From positions 1 to 19,635 of the forward strand of contig DATGSR010000254.1 in the NCBI GenBank assembly GCA_035302405.1: 19,635 nucleotides of DNA, in the 5' to 3' direction. Of the stretch, positions 6,261-13,436 are shown in pieces. The translations under genes were made by a program, and so were the position numbers. The notes under the pieces were generated by a model, which searched no databases, was not told the origin of the DNA, and was given only the letters and a program-made list of their open reading frames with translations. This DNA is from CALKWS01 sp035302405. Its GTDB lineage: Bacteria > Actinomycetota > Actinomycetes > Actinomycetales > Beutenbergiaceae. Each line of letters opens with the position of its first letter. Within the stretch, counting starts at the first letter, position 1.

Positions 6261-7259
6261 GTGACCGTTGTCCCCACCCCGCTGACCGCATCCCCCTCCC
6301 TGATCGCCCTGGATCTGACCAACGCCGGAGCACCGCGCGAATGGCAGCGCGAACGCGACGCCGAGACCGAGAAATTCATCATGGGCCGACTCGCCGGCTT
6401 GGCCTCCCTCGCCGACCGCGGCGGGGTCGACCTCATCACTCTGGGTGAGACCTTCCGCCTCGGCGGTCACCGCCGCCGCGACATCTGGCTGGACGGCGCC
6501 CTGGCTGCCTCCCGCCTCGCCCGGCACACCACCCGCGCCGCACTGACGGCGAGCATCCCGCTGGCCACCGTGCGTCCCGAGCACATCGCCGGTGCCATCG
6601 CCTCCGTGCACCGGGCCACCAACCATCGCGCCGGCTGGCAACTTCCCACGGGAGCCACCGCCCACGGCACCGGCGCCGGCAACGTCGATGCGGTGCTGAA
6701 GGCGACCGCGGCCACCTCCTCGGCGCGGGGCAATGCCGCCGGCGCCACGCCCCGTCCCGCCGTGGTGGTGCCCGTGCGCACCGCCGTCGACGCCGAGTTG
6801 GCCGCCGCCCGTGCTGATGTGGCGCGCCTGTCCGTGGCCACGCTGGAAGAGGCCCGTGCAGCCCGGGGCGCTATCCGCCACGCGGCCGCCGAGTGGGGGC
6901 GGCGGCCGGATGATGTGAAGGTGCTGGTCGACGTGCACGCCGTGCTGTCCGCCGACCGTCCCAGCGCCCAGGCTCGTTGGGACCTGCTCTCCTCCCTGGA
7001 ACTGCCCGAGGGGTTGCCCGCGCTACGCCTGATCGGCACCGGGGAGGACCTGGCCACACTATGGACCGCTTGGGTCGAGGGCGGTGGCGCCGACGGCTTC
7101 ACCGTGGTGCCCGCCTCGGTGCCCACCGACGTGGCCGCCGTCGCCAGCGTCGTGGTGCCCGCGCTCACCGCACTCGGCCTGCGTTCGCCGGAGTCCGCCG
7201 CGGCAACACCGGCCCGGCGCGTTCGAAAGTCCGAACGCGCGCACGCACCGGCCAAGTGA
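6261..7259 (+). CDS. Luciferase-like flavin-dependent monooxygenase, NtaA/SnaA/DszA type (diverged)
   Basis: Members of this family use reduced FMN and oxygen, often to oxidise organic sulfur or amine compounds. The 332-residue product keeps family landmarks: LIALDLTNAGAPREW near 14-28, LADRGGVDLITLGET (50-64), ARHTTRAALTASIPLATVRPEHIAGAIASVHRATNHRAGW (87-126) and a C-terminal GGGADGFTVVPASVPTDV (274-291). It is shorter than typical NtaA-type enzymes (about 430-450), and the region after RAGW (about 127-180) is reduced and Ala/Gly-rich without the usual N-V-T-S motif, so catalytic competence is uncertain. GTG 6261 is the first usable start; its ribosome site is weak. The upstream SAM riboswitch and Cys-rich leader support a sulfur-scavenging role. 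No flavin reductase is encoded nearby. Confidence 0.75.
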   Translation: MTVVPTPLTASPSLIALDLTNAGAPREWQRERDAETEKFIMGRLAGLASLADRGGVDLITLGETFRLGGHRRRDIWLDGALAASRLARHTTRAALTASIPLATVRPEHIAGAIASVHRATNHRAGWQLPTGATAHGTGAGNVDAVLKATAATSSARGNAAGATPRPAVVVPVRTAVDAELAAARADVARLSVATLEEARAARGAIRHAAAEWGRRPDDVKVLVDVHAVLSADRPSAQARWDLLSSLELPEGLPALRLIGTGEDLATLWTAWVEGGGADGFTVVPASVPTDVAAVASVVVPALTALGLRSPESAAATPARRVRKSERAHAPAK

Positions 7260-7330
7260 GCTCGCCGGGACCGAGCAAGGAAACCCGGCAGGCGTCCTCA
7301 CGGCAGCGGCGGGAGCTTAAGGTAACTGGT

Positions 7331-8623
7331 ATGACCGAGACGACGGCGCAACCCGCCCAGGACGTGACCGCAGCAGTAATCGAGGTGGCCAGCCGGGCGA
7401 AAGTAGCGGCTCGCTCCCTGGCCCGCGCCACACGTGCCACCAAGGACGGCGCCCTGCACCGGATGGCCGACGCGCTGGTGGCAGCCACCGAGCGGATCGT
7501 GACCGCCAACGCAGGCGATGTGGCCCGTGCCCGGGCGGACGGGATGAGCCCGGGGCTGGTGGACCGTCTCACGCTGGATCCGGCCAGGATCGAGCAGATC
7601 GCTGAGGCGCTGCGAGAGTTGGCCGCACTGCCCGACCCGGTCGGCGAGGTGCTGCACGGGTCGACCTTGCCCAACGGTCTACGCGTGCGCCAGGTCCGGG
7701 TTCCCATGGGGGTGGTCGGGATGATCTACGAGGCCCGCCCGAACGTGACCGTGGACGCCGCCGGACTCGCCCTGAAGAGCGGGAACGCGGTGGTGCTGCG
7801 CGGGGGCTCGGCGGCCGCGGAGTCCAACCAGGCGATCGTCAGCGTGCTCGGCCAGGCGCTGCAGGAGGTGGGTCTGCCGGCCGATCTGGTGCAGTCCATC
7901 GACGCCTACGGGCGCCCCGGTGCGCAGGCCCTCATGCAGGCCCGCGGGCTGGTGGACGTGCTCATTCCCCGGGGCGGGGCGGGATTGATCCAGACGGTGC
8001 TCGCCCAGTCCACCGTGCCGGTGATCGAGACCGGCGTGGGCAACTGCCATCTGTACATCGACGCCGCCGCGGAGGTCGAGCAGGCACTGTCGTTGTTGCT
8101 GAACTCCAAGACCCAACGAGTCGGCGTGTGCAACGCGGCCGAGACGCTGCTGGTGCACAGCGACATCGCCGAGGAGTTCCTGCCCGCGGCGCTGCAGGCC
8201 CTCGCCGACGCGGGGGTGCGGATCCACGGGGACGAACGCACCCGCGAGCTCGCACCCGCGGATGCGACCGTAAGTGAGGCCACCGACGAGGATTGGCACG
8301 CGGAGTACCTGAGCATGGACTTGGCGGTCCGGGTCGTGGCCGACATGGACCAGGCGCTGGAGCACATCCGCACCTACTCCTCCGGGCACACCGATGCCAT
8401 CTGCACCACCGACACCCGTAGCGTGCAGCGGTTCACCGCCGAAGTGGACTCCGCCGCCGTCATGATCAACGCCTCCACCCGCTTCACCGACGGCGGTCAA
8501 CTGGGTCTGGGTGCCGAGATCGGCATCTCTACCCAGAAACTGCACGCCCGCGGCCCGATGGGCCTGGCCGAACTGACCACCACCACCTGGATCGTCGAAG
8601 GGGACGGGCACATCCGCACCTGA
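7331..8623 (+). CDS. proA: Glutamate-5-semialdehyde dehydrogenase (gamma-glutamyl phosphate reductase)
   Basis: It reduces gamma-glutamyl phosphate with NADPH to glutamate semialdehyde, the second step of proline synthesis, using the product of ProB. The 430-residue protein has the aldehyde-dehydrogenase-type fold with MGVVGMIYEARPNVT (126-140), LKSGNAVVLRGG (148-159), IETGVGNCHLYID (232-244) and the catalytic Cys267 in TQRVGVCNAAETLL; GLGAEIGISTQKLHARGPMGL (392-412) is the conserved end. ATG 7331 is chosen for its AAGG (7319-7322) eight bases upstream and the normal length. The gene starts 71 bases after the monooxygenase. The only structure in the gap is a 6-bp stem (7264-7269/7284-7289) without a T-run, so read-through from the sulfur-controlled promoter is possible. 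Confidence 0.97.
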   Translation: MTETTAQPAQDVTAAVIEVASRAKVAARSLARATRATKDGALHRMADALVAATERIVTANAGDVARARADGMSPGLVDRLTLDPARIEQIAEALRELAALPDPVGEVLHGSTLPNGLRVRQVRVPMGVVGMIYEARPNVTVDAAGLALKSGNAVVLRGGSAAAESNQAIVSVLGQALQEVGLPADLVQSIDAYGRPGAQALMQARGLVDVLIPRGGAGLIQTVLAQSTVPVIETGVGNCHLYIDAAAEVEQALSLLLNSKTQRVGVCNAAETLLVHSDIAEEFLPAALQALADAGVRIHGDERTRELAPADATVSEATDEDWHAEYLSMDLAVRVVADMDQALEHIRTYSSGHTDAICTTDTRSVQRFTAEVDSAAVMINASTRFTDGGQLGLGAEIGISTQKLHARGPMGLAELTTTTWIVEGDGHIRT

Positions 8624-8813
8624 CGTTCCAGGCGTTGCGGCCCACTCCGCACGCCCTCCGAACACCACGCTGTGCTACTCGGCTGCCGCCGGTAGGATGG
8701 TGGGGTCGGGCAGGTGCTTGACGGGGGTGGCACGCGTCACGATGAACTAGGAACCCGACGATGAACGTGCGAGACTGGTAACGGACCAGTCACACAGAGA
8801 GGACCTGACGTCG
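8624..8813 (+). other. Intergenic region with promoter-like elements and a micro-ORF
   Basis: These 190 bases contain a TAGGAT box (8693-8698) and a TTGACG box (8718-8723), neither with a fully convincing partner at the right distance. ATG 8761 encodes MNVRDW and stops at TAA 8779-8781, preceded by AGGAA (8749-8753) seven bases upstream; this could be a leader micro-ORF or chance. A promoter for the downstream membrane protein-nadD unit is likely here but not pinned down. Confidence 0.35.
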
Positions 8814-8975
8814 ATGAGCAGTTCGCTGCTGACCCACACCGCCATGGCTGCCGAGGCTTCGAACCTGCCGATGCCCACGGTGGGGTACGGGGTTGTCTCG
8901 ATCTCGATCCTGATTTTCCTGTTGCTGGTGACGATGGCTTTCCGCTCCTACGGCACCCGCGTCCGGGACAAGTGA
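8814..8975 (+). CDS. Small single-pass membrane protein upstream of nadD
   Basis: This 53-residue protein has a short N-terminal part ending NLPMPTVGYG, one hydrophobic helix (about 24-43, VVSISILIFLLLVTMAF) and a basic tail, RSYGTRVRDK. The basic end suggests N-out/C-in orientation. GAGGA (8799-8803) lies ten bases before the ATG. Short hypothetical membrane proteins at this position, between proA and nadD, are familiar in actinobacteria; their role is unknown. It ends 34 bases before nadD and is probably co-transcribed. Confidence 0.8.
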   Translation: MSSSLLTHTAMAAEASNLPMPTVGYGVVSISILIFLLLVTMAFRSYGTRVRDK

Positions 8976-9009
8976 GGCAGCCGGAGCACACGTCCAGTCT
9001 GGAGTCCAC

Positions 9010-9699
9010 GTGAACGCATACCCGCGCGCGCGTACCCGGATCGGCATCATGGGTGGCACCTTCGATCCGATCCACCACGGACACCTGGTAGCGGCGAGTG
9101 AAGTAGCCGACGAGTTCAAACTCGATGAGGTCGTGTTCGTGCCGACCGGCACGCAACCCTTCAAGGCAGATCGCACCGTCACGCTCGCCGAGCACCGTTA
9201 CCTCATGGCGGTGATCGCCACCGCGTCCAACCCGCGGTTCACTGTGTCGCGAGTGGACATCGACCGCGGCGGGGTGACCTATACGATCGACACCCTGCGT
9301 GATCTCCGCAAGGCCTACCCCGACGCCGAGTTGTTCTTCATAACCGGCGCGGACGCCCTCGGGCAAATCCTGCAATGGAAGGACGCCGCCGAGTTGTGGC
9401 GCCTTGCGCACTTCGTCGGTGTCACCCGGCCCGGGCACGAACTGAGCGGCAAGGACCTGCCCGAAGGGGAATACTCGTTGCAGGAGATCCCCGCGATGGC
9501 GATCTCTTCCACCGACTGCCGCCAGCGGGTCACCCAGAACAAGCCCGTGTGGTACCTGGTTCCCGACGGTGTGGTGCAGTACATCGCCAAGCACGGGCTC
9601 TACCGCGACCCGGCTACGTTCCGGCACGCCGAGCAAGCCGAGGACGGCTCGACCCACGACGGGAGGGACAGCGGTGCGGTGGCGGTGACGCAGGCGTGA
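9010..9699 (+). CDS. nadD: Nicotinate-nucleotide adenylyltransferase
   Basis: It joins nicotinate mononucleotide and ATP to make deamido-NAD, an essential step of NAD synthesis. The 229-residue protein carries the nucleotidyltransferase signature GGTFDPIHHGHL (15-26), the FITGADALGQILQWKD substrate-binding segment (110-125) and the ISSTDCRQR motif (165-173), where most members have an aliphatic residue instead of Cys. The last ~25 residues (RHAEQAEDGSTHDG onward) are a polar extension beyond the usual YIAKHGLY end. The GTG start has GGAG (9001-9004) five bases upstream. The next gene overlaps its stop. Confidence 0.96.
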   Translation: MNAYPRARTRIGIMGGTFDPIHHGHLVAASEVADEFKLDEVVFVPTGTQPFKADRTVTLAEHRYLMAVIATASNPRFTVSRVDIDRGGVTYTIDTLRDLRKAYPDAELFFITGADALGQILQWKDAAELWRLAHFVGVTRPGHELSGKDLPEGEYSLQEIPAMAISSTDCRQRVTQNKPVWYLVPDGVVQYIAKHGLYRDPATFRHAEQAEDGSTHDGRDSGAVAVTQA

Positions 9700-11519
9700 A
9701 CCGGCCGCCCGAGGACACCAGCACCTCCGGACTGGGGGAGCGACGCCGACGGCGGGAGGCTGAGCGGGCAAGGCAACGCGCCGCCGGCCGGGCTGCTGAA
9801 GCACCCCTGACGCGGCGCGAACTGCGAGCCCGCGACGAGGCGTTGGCCAGCGGTGCGCTCACCTACGGACCCGACGGCTTGGTCCCCACCTCCGAGTTCG
9901 AACGGATTGAGGCCGAGAGCCTCTCCGCGGCTTCGGCCGCCGAGCCCGTGACCGCCGCCTCAGCCGACGAACCACTACCGGGCACCCGCCGCGCGCGCCG
10001 AGCGGCGCTGCGAGCCGCCGCGCTGGGGGAGAACGAGTCGGCCACATCGGCCACCTCATCGGGTTCGAGTGCCTCGGCACCGAGCGCCCCGAGCCCGGCT
10101 GCCGGCAGGCAGACGCCGTCGGGCCCACCCTCGGCTGCCGGTAGGCAGACGCCGTCTGGCCCGAGCCCGGCCGCCGGCAGGCAGACGCCGTCCGCCCCGG
10201 CGCAAAGCACTCCGTGGGACAGAAGTTCGGAGTCCGACAGAACATCGCCCACTGATTCCCAGCAGCCGGCCGGTGTCCCCCCGGCAAGGAGCGCCCCCTC
10301 GGCGAGGAGTGCCCCCTCGGCCGCGACCAGTTCGAACTCGGCCGCCGGCGCTGCGGCCGAGGACACCGCGCTGATGGTGCCGGTCTCCCGTAGGTCCTTA
10401 CGCGACAAGCGGGCGGCCGCTCCACCGTTGCCCTCGATCCAGAGCCCCGCGGAGCGAACCGGCACCAGCCGCCGGCCCGTAGTGCGACCGCCCGCTTCGG
10501 TTCGCGCCGTCCGCGGCGTGAATCAGTCCGGCCAACTCACCGACATCCAACGGGCTGTACGGGAGGCGAACACGTCTGCCGAAGGCATTCCGCTAGGAGA
10601 GGTCGGCGAGGCCTCCTCACCGACCTCCTGGGGGTCCGCGGTAGACATCCCGATCACCGTGGAGACCGCCGGGCAGCACTCCACCCCGCCGGCGTCCCGG
10701 CAGGGCCCCGCCGCCGATAGGGATGCTGGACGCGGCCAGCGCGCCGCTCCCGCGACGAACTCCACGCAAGAGGCGCCTTCGAGTCACGCGCCCGTGGACG
10801 ACCAGACCGCCGCGCCCGAGCAAGCAACCCCTGCTGGGCAAACACCCCCGCCCCATCACACAGCCCCTCCCGGTCAGGCTGCTCCTTCTCAGCAGCACGC
10901 TGCCCCGCCCAACCGGCAGGCCGCTCCATTCGGCCAACCCGCACAGGCACCGCCGTGGTCCCGACCGCAGCCGGCCCAGCCGAACGGCGACCACCGCACG
11001 TCGACGGATGGCCCATCATCCCCGAGCAGGGACCGCTTCTCCACCCCCTCGCCGTCGGCCGCTTCCCCCCAAGCACCCCAGCAACAGGTCAGCGGCCCTA
11101 CGCCGGCTTCGTCGCCGTCGACCGGCAGTTCTCCGAGCGCCGACGATGACGATGGTGCGTTCGTGATGCGGCCGCGATGGGAATCGCTGCAGGCCGTCGC
11201 CGAGACCGCCGAGCAGGCCCCGGTCCGCCCGCAGTCCATTCCGCCCAACCGGGTCTCGGCCCGGAGCACCTCCCCGGCCACGCCCCCACCCGACGTCGTC
11301 CGCCCGGATACCGATGAGGAAGCCGAACTCCTCGATGAGGAGGCCAGGAAGACCCCGGGGTGGCTGTTCGCGTTGCAGATGATCGTGCTGGTCCTGGTGG
11401 TCGCGGTGCTGGGTGTGCTCGTCTACCTGTTCGCCACCGGCGACCTATTCGGAGAGGACGCCGGATCGGCGGCGACGGCGATCGCCCCCATCTGGGTGGC
11501 CAGTCCCACCGGTCCGTGA
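9696..11519 (+). CDS. Low-complexity, Pro/Ser/Ala-rich protein with C-terminal membrane anchor
   Basis: I do not recognise a characterised family. The GTG start (9696) overlaps the nadD stop as GTGA, implying coupled translation. The 607-residue product opens with a highly basic helix (GERRRRREAERARQRAAGR), then LTRRELRARDEALASG, a pattern seen at the N-terminus of many uncharacterised actinobacterial membrane proteins. Most of residues 75-540 is predicted disordered: Pro, Ser, Ala, Thr and Gln dominate, with three tandem 12-residue repeats (132-167) and doubled RSAPSA units. A single hydrophobic helix (about 557-579, ALQMIVLVLVVAVLGVLVYL) lies near the C-terminus. Topology would place the long tail in the cytoplasm and about 28 residues outside. 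The position between nadD and rsfS is a known variable slot in actinobacteria. Confidence 0.8.
   Translation: MNRPPEDTSTSGLGERRRRREAERARQRAAGRAAEAPLTRRELRARDEALASGALTYGPDGLVPTSEFERIEAESLSAASAAEPVTAASADEPLPGTRRARRAALRAAALGENESATSATSSGSSASAPSAPSPAAGRQTPSGPPSAAGRQTPSGPSPAAGRQTPSAPAQSTPWDRSSESDRTSPTDSQQPAGVPPARSAPSARSAPSAATSSNSAAGAAAEDTALMVPVSRRSLRDKRAAAPPLPSIQSPAERTGTSRRPVVRPPASVRAVRGVNQSGQLTDIQRAVREANTSAEGIPLGEVGEASSPTSWGSAVDIPITVETAGQHSTPPASRQGPAADRDAGRGQRAAPATNSTQEAPSSHAPVDDQTAAPEQATPAGQTPPPHHTAPPGQAAPSQQHAAPPNRQAAPFGQPAQAPPWSRPQPAQPNGDHRTSTDGPSSPSRDRFSTPSPSAASPQAPQQQVSGPTPASSPSTGSSPSADDDDGAFVMRPRWESLQAVAETAEQAPVRPQSIPPNRVSARSTSPATPPPDVVRPDTDEEAELLDEEARKTPGWLFALQMIVLVLVVAVLGVLVYLFATGDLFGEDAGSAATAIAPIWVASPTGP
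10089..10196 (+). repeat. Three tandem 36-bp repeats inside a coding region
   Basis: Units at 10089-10124, 10125-10160 and 10161-10196 share the core GCCGGCAGGCAGACGCCGTC (starting at 10101, 10137 and 10173; the middle copy differs by one T). Each encodes a 12-residue PSPAAGRQTPSG-like unit. Identity at the DNA level, including silent positions, suggests recent slippage or duplication, so copy number may vary between strains. Confidence 0.9.
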
Positions 11520-11574
11520 CCGTTGCTGAGCCTAGACTGGATGACACGACCAGGGCGTCTACCCAAGGAGAACC

Positions 11575-11988
11575 GTGCCCGCTGAGGAACGAGCGATCGA
11601 ACTGACCCACGTCGCGGCCAAAGCCGCCGCCGAGGTCAAGGCCGAAGAGATCATCGCCCTGGACGTCTCCGAACGCCTGGTCCTCACCGACGTCTTCCTG
11701 GTCGCTTCGGGCAACAGTGAGCGGCAAGTGCGCTCGATCGTGGACGCGGTGGAGAAGCGGATGGCCGAGCACGGCGTCAAGGCGCTGCGGCGTGAGGGCG
11801 CCGATGAGGCCCGGTGGGTACTGCTGGACTTCAACGACATCGTGGTGCACATCCAACACGCCGAGGACCGGGTGTACTACGCCCTGGAACGATTGTGGAA
11901 GGACTGCCCGGTGATCGACCTACCCGCCGAGGTCACCGAGTCCTCGGAGAATTCCAGCGACGACGACGCCGCTACCGCAGACGCGTGA
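11575..11988 (+). CDS. rsfS: Ribosome silencing factor RsfS
   Basis: RsfS binds L14 on the 50S subunit and blocks subunit joining when nutrients are short. The 137-residue protein matches the family: AAEVKAEEIIALDVSERLVLTDVFLVASGNSERQ within 18-51, LRREGADEARWVLLDFNDIVVHI (71-93) and the end of the core at YYALERLWKDCP (101-112), followed by an acidic Ser/Asp tail. The GTG start has AAGGAG (11565-11570) four bases upstream. It begins 55 bases after the preceding gene, and a TAGACT box (11533-11538) could be an internal promoter although no -35 is visible. Its stop overlaps the next start. Confidence 0.95.
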   Translation: MPAEERAIELTHVAAKAAAEVKAEEIIALDVSERLVLTDVFLVASGNSERQVRSIVDAVEKRMAEHGVKALRREGADEARWVLLDFNDIVVHIQHAEDRVYYALERLWKDCPVIDLPAEVTESSENSSDDDAATADA

Positions 11989-12632
11989 GCGCCACCCTGC
12001 TGTTCTGGCGCCACGGCCAGACCGACTACAACGCCCAGTTCCGGCTGCAGGGGCAGGTGGACATCCCCCTGAACGACGACGGGCACGCCCAGGCGCGGGC
12101 GGCGGCACCAGTCCTGGCGCAGGTTGAGCCGGCGGCGATCATCTCCTCGGACCTGAGTCGCGCCCGCGACACCGCGGCGCATCTGTCCGAGCACACCGGG
12201 GTTCCGGTGCGCACCGACGAACGGCTGCGGGAACGCAGTTTCGGGGCGTGGGAGGGGCTGAACCATCACGAGATCCACTCCGAGTGGCCGGAGAAGTTCG
12301 CCCTGTGGCGTGATGGTGGTCACCCTGAGGGGATCGGTGCGGAGACCAGAACGGCCGTGGGGCGACGCGTCGCACAGGCCGCGGAGGAGTTCGCCGCCGC
12401 GCACGCCCGCGGCGAGGTGGTGGTGCTGGTGGCCCACGGGGCGGCGATTTCCGCAGGAATAGTGGCTTTGCTGGGCCAGGACCCGGAGAGTTGGCACGGT
12501 GTGACCGGCGTCGGAAACTGCCACTGGTCGGTGTTGCGGCCGAACGACTCGGCCACACCGCCGTGGCGGTTGACCGCCCATAACGCCGGCGGCAGTTTGG
12601 TCGATTTTCCTCAAGGGGCCAGAATCGTCTAG
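11985..12632 (+). CDS. Histidine phosphatase (phosphoglycerate-mutase-like)
   Basis: This 215-residue member of the histidine phosphatase superfamily has the nucleophile motif RHGQTDYN (His10 in 9-16), the second arginine in SSDLSRARDTA (54-64), the acidic residue in RERSFGAWEG (82-91) and the second histidine in VAHG (His151). Enzymes in this slot after rsfS are usually annotated as phosphoglycerate mutase-like; related mycobacterial enzymes act on glucosyl-3-phosphoglycerate. The true substrate cannot be read from sequence. GTG 11985 overlaps the rsfS TGA as GTGA, so the two are translationally coupled. The stop codon TAG lies within the -10 box proposed for the tRNA gene. Confidence 0.9.
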   Translation: MSATLLFWRHGQTDYNAQFRLQGQVDIPLNDDGHAQARAAAPVLAQVEPAAIISSDLSRARDTAAHLSEHTGVPVRTDERLRERSFGAWEGLNHHEIHSEWPEKFALWRDGGHPEGIGAETRTAVGRRVAQAAEEFAAAHARGEVVVLVAHGAAISAGIVALLGQDPESWHGVTGVGNCHWSVLRPNDSATPPWRLTAHNAGGSLVDFPQGARIV

Positions 12633-12635
12633 AGT
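12606..12635 (+). promoter_or_regulatory. Possible promoter of tRNA-Ala
   Basis: TTTCCT (12606-12611) and TAGAGT (12630-12635) are 18 bases apart and lie 25 bases upstream of the tRNA. The -10 box is good and the -35 is weak; the -10 overlaps the phosphatase stop codon. Confidence 0.4.
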
Positions 12636-12659
12636 GTTCATCGGTCGCACAGACCACCC

Positions 12660-12735
12660 GGGGCTATGGCGCAGTTGGTAGCGCGCTTCCATGGCATGGA
12701 AGAGGTCGGGGGTTCGAATCCCCCTAGCTCCACCA
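12660..12735 (+). tRNA. tRNA-Ala (anticodon GGC)
   Basis: A complete cloverleaf can be folded by hand. The acceptor GGGGCTA (12660-12666) pairs with TAGCTCC (12725-12731) with one G-T pair. The D arm is GCGC/GCGC; the anticodon stem CTTCC/GGAAG carries loop ATGGCAT with anticodon GGC at 12693-12695; the T arm is GGGGG/CCCCC with loop TTCGAAT. The 3' CCA is encoded (12733-12735). It reads GCC/GCU alanine codons, GCC being abundant in this genome. Confidence 0.97.
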
Positions 12736-12836
12736 TTCGATCGAGTTCCCTCCCGATCGCCTTACCGGGGAGAAGTGGCGTGACGCGCGCCGGACGGGCA
12801 CTGGGTAGACCCGAGCGCGCTCCTGCTGCTCGCGGT

Positions 12837-13436
12837 TCAGTTGCCGACCGCGGCGCCACCGCCGTTCGACGTTCGCGTCCAGTCCTTCAATGCGGTTCCG
12901 AGACTGCGCACCACCCGGGCGAAACTGCGATCCAGGTCGCGAGGCAACCGGAAAGCGGCCGACGTCTCCAGGTCCACGAACCCGTGCAGCGCCGAACGCA
13001 GGAACCGTGCGGCGTCGGTGAGGTCGTCACCGTCCAATCCATAACCGGACAGCACGGCGTACAGCACGTTGACCAACGCGGTAGAAACCTCCTCATCGGC
13101 ATGGTCGTCGGGTTCGGGCGCCCGTACCGTGAGGGGATATTGGCCCGGGTGGTCCTTCGCCCACCGCCGGTAGGCCTGTGCGATGGCGGCCATGCCCTCC
13201 TCGCGGGACTTACCCATCGCAGCCCGGCCCAGCACGTCAGCGAGGTCTCTCTTGGCCCGGAGCATTACCCCCCGCCGCAGACCGGCGGCACCGGCGACGT
13301 GCTTATACAGCGACGGGGGTCGCACGCCCAGGCGCGCTGCCACCGCCGCAACGGAAAGGTCCTGACCGGGCTGCTCATCAAGCATCGCCGCGGCCGTTTC
13401 GATCACCACCGCCGCACTGAGCCTTGCCCTAGCCAA
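12837..13436 (-). CDS. TetR/AcrR-family transcriptional regulator
   Basis: The 199-residue protein has an N-terminal TetR helix-turn-helix (LSVAAVAARLGVRPPSLYKHV, about 27-47) and a C-terminal ligand domain of the type with a conserved LHGFVDLE segment (149-156). The TTG start at 13436 is the only start that preserves the first helix: no ATG or GTG lies in frame between it and the upstream stop. The first eight bases overlap the end of the hydrolase gene, so both form one operon with coupled translation. It probably controls that operon through the palindrome at 14266-14301. The ligand is unknown. Confidence 0.9.
   Translation of the reverse strand: MARARLSAAVVIETAAAMLDEQPGQDLSVAAVAARLGVRPPSLYKHVAGAAGLRRGVMLRAKRDLADVLGRAAMGKSREEGMAAIAQAYRRWAKDHPGQYPLTVRAPEPDDHADEEVSTALVNVLYAVLSGYGLDGDDLTDAARFLRSALHGFVDLETSAAFRLPRDLDRSFARVVRSLGTALKDWTRTSNGGGAAVGN

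Noticed and set aside
12638..12859. Minus-strand ORF with the segment MVELGGFEPPTSSMP
   Set aside because: This is the antisense reading of the tRNA-Ala gene; GGFEPPTSS-type peptides are a well-known false prediction opposite tRNAs.
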